DNA of 34,728 nucleotides from Piscibacillus sp052246295 (lineage in GTDB: Bacteria; Bacillota; Bacilli; Bacillales; Alkalibacillaceae), in the NCBI GenBank assembly GCA_052246295.1, contig JBQQCO010000026.1, one strand, 5' to 3'. This document shows, piece by piece, positions 25,787 to 33,777 of this stretch (within the stretch, counting starts at the first letter, position 1; the number at the start of each line of letters is the position of its first letter). The notes beneath the pieces were generated by a model. That model ran no database searches. It was given only the letters and a program-made list of their open reading frames with translations, and was not told the DNA's origin. A program made the translations under genes and the position numbers.

Positions 25787-26819
25787 AAAAAAAACCTCCT
25801 GTTATTAAAATTTACACAATATTGTGCAACCTTAATTATACAGTAGGTGGCTCTGTCATGGCAGAAGTGGCTCTATTTCATGGCAAGGATGGCTCTAAAA
25901 TATGGCATAAGTGGCACTTTGCAATGGCAATATTCACTCTTCTGTAGTAGGAACAGCTTTTGATTATATTGCTAGATTTTTAATAGCTAAAAAAGTAAAT
26001 AAAATAGATGATGTTCAAAAAAGAATTGTAGCTATTAATGGGTTGAAGATTTTAGAGAAATTCACAAACAAAAAAACTTTTATTTCTATTAACAAAAAAT
26101 ACAAAAAAAGTGTAAAGACAATAGATAAATACTTGAACTCAAAGAATCAACCTTTCTCTAAATTAATACCAAGCACAACTTTTCTAGCAAGATTAGAGCA
26201 TATTTATAGAAGTGGAATGCCTCCTAGAGATATCAATAGTTCCTTGTTAGAAGAAGAACCCCAAGAAATCATTGACGATCTATATGTCTTAACTGAAACA
26301 TTTATAGAAAGGTTCTTAAAACAACAAGTAGATTCTAATAGTGACGTAATATTTAACCCACATTTCGGCATTGGATCCCAAATATGTGGAGGTGCTGATT
26401 CAGACGTATTTATAGATGGGGTACTGTATGATTTTAAGTCTTCTAAACATCTGGGGTATAAATGGCAAGATGTTGCTCAGTTATTTGGCTATTATATTCT
26501 ATACCGTGTTTCTTTAAATCAAAAAGATTTGAGTTCTATGTTAATTGGTAAGGATATAAAAAAACTTGCATTTTACAAGGCTAGATATGGAGAGGTTGAG
26601 TACATAGATATGGATGCATATAACGAAAATGAATTGAAGTTAATCACGCAAAAGATAGAAAATCTATTTGAAACTCAATTGTTATTAATGAACAGCAGAA
26701 ACGAATTCTTAAAGTTAAATAATGAAGTTAAATTAGAAAAGAAAGATAATAGATGGTTAACTAAGTTTCTAATATTTCTTTTTCTTCCTATTCTTATTAC
26801 GGTAATGTGGGTGTATTAA

Positions 26820-27130
26820 TACAATTTTTAATTAAATTATTCAGAAGTTCATTTGGTGCTATTTTGTATACTTAAAGAACTTCTTTGGTTTTTAATAGCA
26901 TGTTTGGCTTATATTTTTAGCAGTTATTTCTTTTTTTTAAATTTAATTTGCGTACTGATAGATGTTCCTGTTCTATTTTATATGAAAGATATTATCTAAA
27001 ACATCATTTCACTTCATCGTTTAGTCACCTAAAAAATACCCTGATATTGCATCTCTATAATACCTTTCGTATAAAATATTATGAAATAGTCATTTTAAAA
27101 ATTAAAATTCAATATTCGAGGTGTAAACTT
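26820..27130. other. Non-coding gap with a weak hairpin
   Basis: AGAAGTTC (26843-26850) can pair with GAACTTCT (26877-26884), followed by TTGGTTTTT. This may be a weak terminator for the interrupted gene. The rest of the gap up to the tandem repeats is A+T-rich; a 64-codon open frame at 26948 has no ribosome-binding site and no protein-like character. Nothing else is seen. Confidence 0.45.
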
Positions 27131-27178
27131 CACTTGACGTAAAGTGCACTTGACGTAAAGTACACTTGACGTAAAGTT
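27131..27178 (+). repeat. Three tandem 16-bp repeats (operator array)
   Basis: Three consecutive units of CACTTGACGTAAAGT plus one variable base (27131-27146, 27147-27162, 27163-27178). A related half-site (GTAAACTT) precedes them, and the last unit runs into the palindrome GTAAAGT-TT-ACTTTAC (27171-27186). The third unit supplies the -35 box of the following promoter. Each unit contains its own TTGACG, so the array is probably bound cooperatively by the adjacent small HTH regulator. Confidence 0.85.
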
Positions 27179-27194
27179 TACTTTACTATATAAT
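27166..27194 (+). promoter_or_regulatory. Strong promoter for the regulator/membrane operon
   Basis: TTGACG (27166-27171) and TATAAT (27189-27194) with exactly 17 bases between. The -35 lies in the third tandem repeat, and the palindrome GTAAAGTTTACTTTAC fills the spacer, so a bound repressor would block RNA polymerase. Confidence 0.85.
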
Positions 27195-27217
27195 GATAAA
27201 AAATAGGTGGTGGTGTA

Positions 27218-27427
27218 ATGGAAAACAAAATTCCTGAATATAGAAAAAAGTTTAATTTATCTCAAGATAAATTAGCAGAAATTTTAGGTGTATCAAGGCA
27301 AACAATTATATCAATTGAAAAAGGGAGGTATAATCCTTCTTTACCTTTAGCAATGTTAATTGCTGAATTATTTAAAACAAATGTTGAGAATATTTTTAGT
27401 TTAGATAAAGATGATATTAATAAATAA
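27218..27427 (+). CDS. Small Cro/CI-type (XRE) transcriptional regulator
   Basis: A 69-residue protein that is almost entirely one helix-turn-helix domain: YRKKFNLSQDKLAEILGVSR, then QTIISIEKGRYNPSLPLA and FKTNVENIF. It belongs to the short XRE group often encoded just before small membrane proteins. The operators overlapping its own promoter suggest autoregulation. Start after AGGTGGTGG. Together with the two following genes it forms an operon ended by a terminator. Confidence 0.88.
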   Translation: MENKIPEYRKKFNLSQDKLAEILGVSRQTIISIEKGRYNPSLPLAMLIAELFKTNVENIFSLDKDDINK

Positions 27428-27444
27428 TTTTAGGAGGATTTATT

Positions 27445-27816
27445 ATGAATGAAAGGAAATTGTTTTATTTATTTGGTTTTATAATGTTTTTGATTTTTTC
27501 TGCTAATCTAATTTTGATGTTACAAAATAAAGATTTTTCACTCAGTGTTTTAGTATGGTTAGGGTTATCATATATGTTTTTTGTAATAGGATATATTCAA
27601 CCGCAAACACTGAATAATGATGAAAGATCTAAATATATAAAACGGAAAACGTTGAGCGATTCTATGATTATTGTAATAATTTTAATCTTAATACTAACTA
27701 TGCTGACCCAAATAACAAATTTTAGTTTTAGTTTAGTAGAGTCCTTAACATTATTTGTATTTTTAAGTACTTTTACTATCTTTACGATGTGGATTGTTAA
27801 TGTAAAAAGAAATTAA
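27445..27816 (+). CDS. Four-helix membrane protein, candidate immunity or signalling protein
   Basis: A 123-residue protein with four membrane helices (YLFGFIMFLIFSANLILML; VLVWLGLSYMFFVIGYI; MIIVIILILILTMLTQI; LTLFVFLSTFTIFTMWIV). A cytoplasmic loop with NNDERSKYIKRKTLSDS resembles the NDER-type loop of DUF2178-like proteins encoded beside XRE regulators. AGGAGG lies before the start. Position between the regulator and the bacteriocin genes makes an immunity role plausible but unproven. Confidence 0.7.
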   Translation: MNERKLFYLFGFIMFLIFSANLILMLQNKDFSLSVLVWLGLSYMFFVIGYIQPQTLNNDERSKYIKRKTLSDSMIIVIILILILTMLTQITNFSFSLVESLTLFVFLSTFTIFTMWIVNVKRN

Positions 27817-27830
27817 GAAAGGGTGAAAAT

Positions 27831-28022
27831 ATGGAAATCAATAATATAATTTTTATTGTAGTTTTTTGGTTTTTTCTTTTAATAACTTACCTATTGCTAA
27901 GAGGTGATTTAGATGAAAACAAACGTTTGACCAAGAAAGGATATAGAAAATTTGCGTTAATTTTGATTTTAGGAAGTATAATATTTCTTTCTATTATGAA
28001 GGTGGTTAATGCTTATATTTAA
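27831..28022 (+). CDS. Two-helix small membrane protein
   Basis: A 63-residue protein with two membrane helices (IIFIVVFWFFLLITYLLL and FALILILGSIIFLSIMKVV) joined by a charged loop, RGDLDENKRLTKKGYRK. Ribosome-binding site AAAGGGTG. Last gene of the regulator operon, 14 bases after its neighbour. No family recognised. Candidate immunity partner. Confidence 0.65.
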   Translation: MEINNIIFIVVFWFFLLITYLLLRGDLDENKRLTKKGYRKFALILILGSIIFLSIMKVVNAYI

Positions 28023-28028
28023 ATGATT

Positions 28029-28063
28029 AAAACTTTTGATATAAACTATCAAAAGTTTTTTTT
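28029..28063 (+). terminator. Terminator after the regulator operon
   Basis: AAAACTTTTGATA (28029-28041) pairs perfectly with TATCAAAAGTTTT (28047-28059) and is followed by further T residues. It separates the regulator operon from the bdb-bacteriocin operon. Confidence 0.9.
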
Positions 28064-28075
28064 AAAATAAAAGTG

Positions 28076-28104
28076 TTGACAAAAAATTCTAAAAAATATA
28101 ATAT
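28076..28104 (+). promoter_or_regulatory. Promoter of the bdbA-bdbB-precursor operon
   Basis: A consensus TTGACA (28076-28081) is followed by TATAAT (28097-28102, spacer 15) or TAATAT (28099-28104, spacer 17). None of the GACGTAAAG operator repeats of the neighbouring promoter is present, so control may differ. Confidence 0.75.
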
Positions 28105-28144
28105 TAATATGAAATAAGTGAAAAAATTACAAATTAGGTGATAA

Positions 28145-28564
28145 ATGGTGAAAAAAAGGATTGTAATTTTAATTGCTTTAATTTTAATTATTAGCATCTC
28201 TTTATACACGATCAACAGCTTGGAAGAAAATAACAACTATGAAGAGTTAACTATTGAGGAGTTTAAAACTCAAGTTAATGAAAGCGAGGAACTTATAATT
28301 TATGTTTACTCTCCAAAATGTGCAGCTTGTAAAGCATTACAACCCAAGTTGGATAAAGTAATAAAGAAATACAATATTAGTGTTAAGGGTTTAAATATCG
28401 ATAAATACATAGGTAGTCAATTTTTATCAGAAGAAAACATTAAATATACTCCTACATTATTACACTATAAAAATGGGGAGAAGGTTAATAAGCTAATTGG
28501 TAATGTATCAACAGACAAACTTAACAACTTTTTTGGTAAGGGTATTCAATCAAATGGATATTAA
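28145..28564 (+). CDS. Thioredoxin-like thiol-disulfide oxidoreductase (BdbA-like)
   Basis: A 139-residue membrane-anchored thioredoxin-fold protein. It has an N-terminal helix (VILIALILIISISLY) and an extracytoplasmic domain with active site SPKCAACKAL (C59, C62) and the cis-proline segment KYTPTLLHYKNG. By family it would oxidise or reduce cysteines of exported proteins. Start at ATG 28145 after AGGTGA (GTG 28148 is an alternative). It overlaps the DsbB-like gene by 11 bases. BdbA/BdbB pairs accompany sublancin in the B. subtilis SP-beta prophage, and the same logic applies here. Confidence 0.85.
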   Translation: MVKKRIVILIALILIISISLYTINSLEENNNYEELTIEEFKTQVNESEELIIYVYSPKCAACKALQPKLDKVIKKYNISVKGLNIDKYIGSQFLSEENIKYTPTLLHYKNGEKVNKLIGNVSTDKLNNFFGKGIQSNGY

Positions 28565-28946
28565 ATTAATACTCAGTTTTTTAATATCACTTGTAGCCTC
28601 ATTAGGTAGTTTATATTTTAGTGAAGTTATGGGGTATATTCCATGTGAATTATGTTGGTATCAACGTATTTTAATGTATCCTTTAGTTTTTTTATTAGGG
28701 ATTGCTTTTATTAAAGGAGATAAAGGAATTAAGGTTTATGTTTTGCCTTTTGTCTTCTTAGGATTAATACTAAGTGCTTATCATTACATAACACAGAGGA
28801 TTTCAGTCAATAAACTTACCTCATGCTTTATTGGAGGAAACTGTAACAATATGTATATTGATGTTTTTGGCTTTATTACTATTCCATTTTTATCTTTTAT
28901 TGCTTTTACTAGTTTGTCTATGTTATTAATATCAATTAAAAATTGA
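28554..28946 (+). CDS. DsbB-like disulfide oxidoreductase (BdbB-like)
   Basis: A 130-residue protein with four membrane helices. It has the DsbB cysteine pairs: PCELCWYQR (C31, C34) after helix 1 and CFIGGNC (C91, C97) in the second outer loop. DsbB proteins pass electrons from a thioredoxin-like partner to quinone and so create disulfides in secreted proteins. ATG 28554 is inside the end of the BdbA-like gene. It is followed 82 bases later by the cysteine-rich precursor, its likely client. Confidence 0.88.
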   Translation: MDIKLILSFLISLVASLGSLYFSEVMGYIPCELCWYQRILMYPLVFLLGIAFIKGDKGIKVYVLPFVFLGLILSAYHYITQRISVNKLTSCFIGGNCNNMYIDVFGFITIPFLSFIAFTSLSMLLISIKN

Positions 28947-29028
28947 TATTTAATAAAAAATAAAAAGAGGGGGGGCAAAATACTTACAGCATGAATTACT
29001 CCAAAATATAAATGGAGGGATTATTAAA

Positions 29029-29733
29029 ATGAAAAAAATATTGTTAATTGTAATGACTATGATGTTGGCATTTACTTTTGGCTTTGAACCAATTGGAAAG
29101 TCCAAAGCTATGTCTGAAGCACAACTAGGTTTTGAAAAACTTGCAGATCAAGTAGAATTGATGCAAGAACATACAACTGAGTTAGATGAACAACAACTTA
29201 AAAACTTAAAAAAAGACATTAGAAAATCTATTGTTAATAATGAAATTGATATAAATTCGAAGTTAGGGGATCTAGATTTCAAAAATATAGTAGGCTATCA
29301 ATTCGATGAAACTCAAGAAAATAATATAAATGTTGTAATCCCTTTTAAAAATAAAGGTGAAAACAAATCTATTGAAAATTTAAATATTGCCTTAAATAAG
29401 GACCTTGAAGTGATAGAGTATTCTGAGTTACTTGTAGAAGAAACAGATAATACTTTAACCAGTCATGTCTATATAGATGGTGAAAAGGTAGGAGAAACAA
29501 CTGTTACTAAATCAGACAGTAGCGAAGGTGATTTCAGCACTCAAGGATATATGGATAGAGTTGTGGATTGTTTAGAGGGTTATGGTATTAACCCAGATAC
29601 AGCATTGTTATTGGCACAAACATGTCTAACAATTTGTACTTTCACTTTAGGCGCAGGGTGTTTAATTTGTGCTGGTGCAGTAACTGCGGGTGGAGGAACC
29701 GCAATGGCTTGGTGTTTAGGATCATCAGTTTAA
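29029..29733 (+). CDS. Secreted six-cysteine precursor, probable disulfide-stabilised bacteriocin
   Basis: A 234-residue exported protein. It has a Sec signal peptide (KKILLIVMTMMLAFTFGF, possible cleavage after SKA near residue 27), then a long acidic, cysteine-free region (~28-170). The C-terminal domain (~174-234) is hydrophobic and Gly/Ala-rich, with all six cysteines: C181, C199, C203, C211, C214 and C229 (e.g. QTCLTICTFTLGAGCLICAG). This plan, a propeptide and a cysteine-rich hydrophobic core released by proteolysis, recalls halocin C8-like bacteriocins, in which the N-terminal part gives immunity; that comparison is from memory and untested. Strong ribosome-binding site TGGAGGG. It lies after the oxidase pair and before a strong terminator. 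It could instead be a secreted signalling or adhesion peptide. Confidence 0.75.
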   Translation: MKKILLIVMTMMLAFTFGFEPIGKSKAMSEAQLGFEKLADQVELMQEHTTELDEQQLKNLKKDIRKSIVNNEIDINSKLGDLDFKNIVGYQFDETQENNINVVIPFKNKGENKSIENLNIALNKDLEVIEYSELLVEETDNTLTSHVYIDGEKVGETTVTKSDSSEGDFSTQGYMDRVVDCLEGYGINPDTALLLAQTCLTICTFTLGAGCLICAGAVTAGGGTAMAWCLGSSV

Positions 29734-29741
29734 TTAATTAA

Positions 29742-29773
29742 AAAATCAACGGTTTAAAGCCGTTGATTTTTTT
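29742..29773 (+). terminator. Terminator after the bacteriocin precursor gene
   Basis: AAAATCAACGG (29742-29752) pairs with CCGTTGATTTT (29760-29770) and continues into a T tract. It closes the bdb-precursor operon. Confidence 0.9.
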
Positions 29774-30224
29774 ATATAATAACAATTAAACCAAAATTTT
29801 ATCTGTTGATGGTTATAGTAATCTGTATATAGAGTAGTATGCATATTTTGTTTTGATAGTGAGCTTATTTAATGTTTTCACTAATTAATAATAACTTATC
29901 TACTTCGTTTAATTTCACCAGCCCCAAATATACGACAATCGAAAATCCTAAAATTTTCCCTATTTTACCCCTGTTTTTCTATTATTTTATGAATATTAAA
30001 TTCAATCAAGAAAACGACTTGATATCTTATTGGAATTTAAGCCATTATTTAATTTTAAACATATGTTATGATTCAGTTTAAAAAAGTTTAATATTGCAAT
30101 AGAAGAAATGGTATCAAAACTTTTAAGTTATGACACTTATTGTGAAAATAGAATATCATAAATCGACTTATATTCATTTACTTTATTCACATTATTTCAC
30201 ATTGTTAAACAAATGTAATTAAAC

Positions 30225-30414
30225 TTAGGCAAGTACTTAGTCGGCTTATACGTAAGGAAACGGTTAAAGGAATTACTACCATTTTAGATAGCCTTGAGCA
30301 ACAATGCAAAAAAAATCTTATTGTATCGGTGTACTAGAACCTTTGCCTAAGCAAAACGCAACTGAAGATTTTAAAGAAGTTCAAGAGTTTTCGATGGAGC
30401 TTTTTCATAGTTAA
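30225..30414 (+). pseudogene. Decayed, frameshifted gene fragment
   Basis: One frame reads KLRQVLSRLIRKETVKGITT then ILDSLEQQ. After a run of eight A (about 30308-30315) the frame must shift to continue as YCIGVLEPLPKQNATEDFKE and end ELFHS-stop. Both halves look protein-like, and neither has a start with a ribosome-binding site. No family recognised. The preceding 29774-30224 is A+T-rich with no gene I can support, so the fragment may be the tail of a deleted gene. Confidence 0.35.
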
Positions 30415-30462
30415 TCGGTGCCTCTTATAATTAAAAAGTCTCTATTAAATTTTAAAGCACAT

Positions 30463-30502
30463 AAAAAGGATGTTAATTTAAGAAGGTTTAACACCCTTTT
30501 TG
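30463..30502 (+). terminator. Terminator after the decayed fragment
   Basis: AAAAAGGATGTTAA (30463-30476) pairs with TTAACACCCTTTTT (30488-30501) with one mismatch. Confidence 0.7.
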
Positions 30503-30582
30503 TCGAAATAATTGTTGAAGAGTAATATTTTGTAAGAAATCTATTGTTTTTTTAGTATAAGTTGTCCGGTAGGTGATTAGGC

Positions 30583-31329
30583 ATGAAGTCACTAAAGAAA
30601 GAAATTAATGTTTTGATAGAAGAAAAAGAACCTAATTATTTTAAAGAAACATATGTATTTAATCTAAAAGGAAAGTTACATAACCCAAAAACTGGAACAA
30701 TTCTAACATTAATGATATTACTGGGAATATGTTTGGTAATTATTTCAGTATTTTTTCTATTTAATATTCCAGTAAGGCAAATTGAATACAATGTATGGCA
30801 AACCTATGTTAACACAGTATTAACTGCACATGGTGGAATATTAGCTATTAGTATTACCTTATTTGTATTTATGATTCAAAGTGCTGGAACAACAAAAAGG
30901 GAAAAAGTATTGATTTTAAAAGAGTTTACTAATGATAACTTTTTATTTCCAACTATATATTGGGGTCTTTATGGATTTTTATTGTGGTTAATAATAACTA
31001 CATTTGCAACCACTCCTCCTATAGTCGATTCTTACATGTATCAGTTTTTAGCGGCATTGATAGTTGTTGCGTTACTTAATACAATCTCCACGGTTGTATT
31101 AATTGTTATTCTATATTCAAAGGTTTTGCTCCCATACAATGATGAATGGTTGAGTAATACCCAAACTAGGCTTTTAGAAAAAGAAGGAATAAAAGCCTTT
31201 TACTATTTTCTTTCACAAGAATTAGGCAATCATACACTGAGGAAGTTTGAACAAGAAAATAGTAATTTTTCAAGGGTTAAACCAAAAGAAACTGTAGAAA
31301 AGTTATTTTCAAAAAAAATGGGCAAATAA
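30583..31329 (+). CDS. Membrane protein, upstream part of a probable two-frame gene
   Basis: 248 residues with four membrane helices (GTILTLMILLGICLVIISVF; GGILAISITLFVFMIQSA; IYWGLYGFLLWLIITTFAT; FLAALIVVALLNTISTVVLI) and cytoplasmic ends. ATG follows TAGGTGAT. The frame ends at TAA directly after a run of eight A. A -1 step in that run continues into the next long frame without a stop, predicting one 929-residue protein with a membrane domain and a large cytoplasmic domain. No family recognised. Confidence 0.7.
   Translation: MKSLKKEINVLIEEKEPNYFKETYVFNLKGKLHNPKTGTILTLMILLGICLVIISVFFLFNIPVRQIEYNVWQTYVNTVLTAHGGILAISITLFVFMIQSAGTTKREKVLILKEFTNDNFLFPTIYWGLYGFLLWLIITTFATTPPIVDSYMYQFLAALIVVALLNTISTVVLIVILYSKVLLPYNDEWLSNTQTRLLEKEGIKAFYYFLSQELGNHTLRKFEQENSNFSRVKPKETVEKLFSKKMGK
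31311..31318 (+). other. A8 run, candidate frameshift or slippage site
   Basis: Eight consecutive A lie 8 bases before the stop of the upstream frame. Re-reading one A, or transcripts with nine A, joins KLFSKK to NGQITDVKLEKLRKALLDLP in the downstream frame. A genuine frameshift mutation or a sequencing error in the homopolymer is equally able to create this. Confidence 0.55.
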
Positions 31330-31361
31330 CAGATGTTAAATTAGAAAAATTACGAAAAGCA

Positions 31362-33371
31362 TTGTTAGACTTACCTAAAAATATAAAAATATTTTTTCCA
31401 TATAGTTTTGAAGCAGTATTACCAAATAATGAGCCTATAGTTTGGTTAAATAGTGAAGTAACAAATAAACAACGAAGGCAGATTTTACGGTGCTTTACAA
31501 TAAGAAATAAGAAAAATGAATCTAAGCTTGATTTTATATTAGATGTAATTGACGAAGATTTACACCATGCAATTAAAAACCATTCATTAATAGAATTCGG
31601 CAATTTTTTAAAACAATACACTGAACAATTAACAAAACATCTGACACTTCATAAAGAATTTCATATAGAGTCATTTTTAGCAATTGCACCTAAAGATAAA
31701 ATAGAAAGAAGAGTTTATCGTTCATTCGATGTAATGCAGCAAACATATGATCTCGATCTATATTATGAATCTGGTAAGAAAATCTACTCACTAATGAAAC
31801 AAAATGACAAAGAAATGTTTGAATATGGTTTGAGATTATGTCGTTACATGTATCGACCTATTCAATTAAAAGGCACTTCAGAAAATATTGAAAGATACGT
31901 TTTTGATAGATGTCTTATCTATCCTTTTGAGATCTTGTTTTTTTCAGATGTGGATCATGAGCAGATTGATTCATATACTGATATTATAGTCGATCACTAC
32001 ACAGCAATTTTCCAGGAGGAAATTCAAAAAGGTAATGAAAGAAATATCCTAAGTTTGTTTAAAGCATTGAATAAATTAATTAAACGTTATTGTCCTAATG
32101 ATAGTCAAAAATTAAACGTTTCTTTATTTCTATGGTTAGCAATGACGTTTAAGGCATATGAAGAAACTGGAGCATTAAAGAAACAATCTTTTATTAAATA
32201 TACCGATTACGTTTTGAATAAATTAGGTAATCGTAATACATTATTAAAAACAGTATCATTTATTTTTGATAATCCTGAAATCATTGATCATTGGTTTGAT
32301 TCAAATCTGTCTCCAAAAGATGATTTGGTTCACATCGGTGTGGAGACAATGGATTTTAGTGGTTATTTATATATTTTAAAAACTTTCAAGTATTCGGGAT
32401 TAAAATTAGAAGGTGACTATTCGGGTGATATTAAACAAATTAAAGAGATAATAAATCAATTAAACGCTCATAAAGATAAGTTCGACGAACTCTTTGATGA
32501 TAACGCTTCAAATTATGGATTAGAGGATTCCAGTAAATTCGATGAATTCAGTATATTTATTGACCATCTAATAGAAAAATTACAACTTAAATTGAATGAG
32601 GAAATTATTGAGAAACCTATTCAAGATGGAAAAATCAAAAAGATTAAGAAGGCGTTGAACGATAGTTTCAAGGAAGTTTTTGTTAGAAATTTGTTTCTAG
32701 AATACGGAAAATATGAGGAATTTTTAATTGATAATACAGAGGATTTAAATTGCCGTTCTTTTCAAATTGACAAACGTATTCTTAATGAAGAAGAACATTA
32801 TAAAGTAGATTGGGATCATCAATTCATGGGAGTCAATAAGCAGTTCTTTGAAAAACTCACTAAAAAATGTAAAAAGATTGATATTTCTGATTATAAAACT
32901 TTCTCAGAGTTTCTTGAGTTATTAATATCACAAGTGACACAACCGAAATTGATTTTTATTCCTGATGGATTTTATCTTTACAAATACAAAAATACTGCAA
33001 AATTGCAAGTTTTAAATGATTCAAAGGGTATAATTGTTGGCTCTTATGACGGTATTCCAATTATAGAAATGTACGAATACTTTGAAGGTAATGAAATAAT
33101 AGTAACAGATAGTATTGGAAGTTGGAATCAAGGAGTTTTCATGGGAGCTGATACTTATATTGATGTGGATATAGTCCACTCTAAAACTGAAATTGATAAC
33201 TTATCTAGTGAGATTTCCAGAGCTATCAAAAATGACAATAAAGTTGCAATTAAAGAACTAAATAGGAAAATAAGGTGTAATCAATTGCAAGTTAGAATGG
33301 ATGTAAAATATAAATACAATATCCATTTAACTAATGTTACAGGGGTAAAGGCCCAATTTGATGAAGTATAA
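31362..33371 (+). CDS. Large cytoplasmic domain, downstream part of the two-frame gene
   Basis: The frame encodes 669 residues from TTG 31362, but this codon has no ribosome-binding site, and protein-like sequence continues upstream in frame to the A8 run (NGQITDVKLEKLRKAL). It therefore probably depends on the gene before it. The product is soluble, mostly helical and charged, with segments such as RRQILRCFTIRNKK, LKTFKYSGLKLEGDYSG and a C-terminal part rich in strands (PKLIFIPDGFYLYKYK, GIIVGSYDGIPIIEMYEY). No catalytic motif or family recognised. Confidence 0.65.
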   Translation: MLDLPKNIKIFFPYSFEAVLPNNEPIVWLNSEVTNKQRRQILRCFTIRNKKNESKLDFILDVIDEDLHHAIKNHSLIEFGNFLKQYTEQLTKHLTLHKEFHIESFLAIAPKDKIERRVYRSFDVMQQTYDLDLYYESGKKIYSLMKQNDKEMFEYGLRLCRYMYRPIQLKGTSENIERYVFDRCLIYPFEILFFSDVDHEQIDSYTDIIVDHYTAIFQEEIQKGNERNILSLFKALNKLIKRYCPNDSQKLNVSLFLWLAMTFKAYEETGALKKQSFIKYTDYVLNKLGNRNTLLKTVSFIFDNPEIIDHWFDSNLSPKDDLVHIGVETMDFSGYLYILKTFKYSGLKLEGDYSGDIKQIKEIINQLNAHKDKFDELFDDNASNYGLEDSSKFDEFSIFIDHLIEKLQLKLNEEIIEKPIQDGKIKKIKKALNDSFKEVFVRNLFLEYGKYEEFLIDNTEDLNCRSFQIDKRILNEEEHYKVDWDHQFMGVNKQFFEKLTKKCKKIDISDYKTFSEFLELLISQVTQPKLIFIPDGFYLYKYKNTAKLQVLNDSKGIIVGSYDGIPIIEMYEYFEGNEIIVTDSIGSWNQGVFMGADTYIDVDIVHSKTEIDNLSSEISRAIKNDNKVAIKELNRKIRCNQLQVRMDVKYKYNIHLTNVTGVKAQFDEV

Positions 33372-33777
33372 TAAAAATATATGGATTTAAATTCCAATCT
33401 TTCTTCATAACTAGATAGAAATAAGTAAGGTGATGAACAAATATTTAAGGAGATAATTCATGTTCATTCTAATGTAGGCGATTGAGTATTACTTAAAACT
33501 AATATTATCTAAGCTATGAAGAAGGAAATATTGAGTAAAAATTACCATTGCCTACTAGGTTATTTATTTTTTACTCATAATTGACTATCAATAAAATAAA
33601 TTACATTTAATTAGTTAATTTTCACATATCATAATAGTTATTTTATCAGGCTTTTTAAATGTATTAAATTTAGTGCAATTAGTGAAAGAACATAGAATTA
33701 TATGATAATGCAAACTAGTATATTAAATTCTCCACTTTGTTTTTTGGGAGGTAATTATTTTTATTGACAAAAATTTT
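33372..33777. other. Non-coding gap before the ParB-like gene
   Basis: A+T-rich, with no gene supported. TTGAGTAAAAA (33531-33541) faces a TTTTTTACTCA segment about 40 bases later, a possible hairpin or terminator for the large gene. GGGAGG (33746-33751) lies 26 bases before the ATG of the next gene. Confidence 0.4.

Larger units (their letters stand above)
23384..25936 (-). mobile_element. Complete IS21-family insertion sequence (2,553 bp)
   Basis: Ends are TGAGTATTGCCATC on the left and, read inward from the right, TGAATATTGCCATT. Both start with TG and match at 12 of 14 bases. The flanks carry the 6-bp direct duplication CTCTTC (23378-23383 and 25937-25942), within the 4-8 bp typical of IS21. 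Several copies of TAGAGCCA-type subterminal repeats occur at both ends, as is usual for this family. It encodes overlapping istA and istB, both intact, and interrupts a nuclease-like gene. The intact ends and duplication suggest a fairly recent insertion. Confidence 0.93.
23208..26819 (+). pseudogene. PD-(D/E)XK nuclease-like membrane-anchored gene, split by an IS21 element
   Basis: Two pieces, 23208-23383 and 25943-26819, join into one uninterrupted 350-codon frame when the insertion and one copy of its CTCTTC target duplication are removed; the junction then reads NSYYSSVVGTAFDYIARF. The product has GADSDVFIDGVLYDFKSSK near residues 208-226, the pattern of a PD-(D/E)XK nuclease core (Asp ... 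Asp-x-Lys), and a membrane helix at its very C terminus (FLIFLFLPILITVMWVY). Soluble N-terminal half unassigned. The gene sits in an operon after a lipoprotein. The insertion after codon 58 should inactivate it, though the downstream part could be translated from an internal start (GTG 25911, in the IS end). Confidence 0.75.

Noticed and set aside
26948..27142. Open frame of 64 codons before the tandem repeats
   Set aside because: No ribosome-binding site, composition reflects A+T-rich non-coding DNA and it runs into the operator array.
27131..27178. Tandem repeats considered as a short CRISPR array
   Set aside because: Units abut without spacers, are only 16 bp and overlap a promoter; there are no cas genes in the window.
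27823..28143. Riboswitch or long structured leader before bdbA
   Set aside because: The short leader shows only the upstream terminator hairpin and a plain promoter; no known riboswitch pattern.
29029..29733. Precursor as a lanthipeptide or other modified RiPP
   Set aside because: It has a Sec signal peptide and no nearby lanthionine, radical-SAM or glycosyltransferase gene; disulfide folding fits better.
29872..30081. Open frame of 69 codons after the bacteriocin operon
   Set aside because: No ribosome-binding site and unlikely composition (Asn/Tyr/Phe-rich); treated as non-coding.
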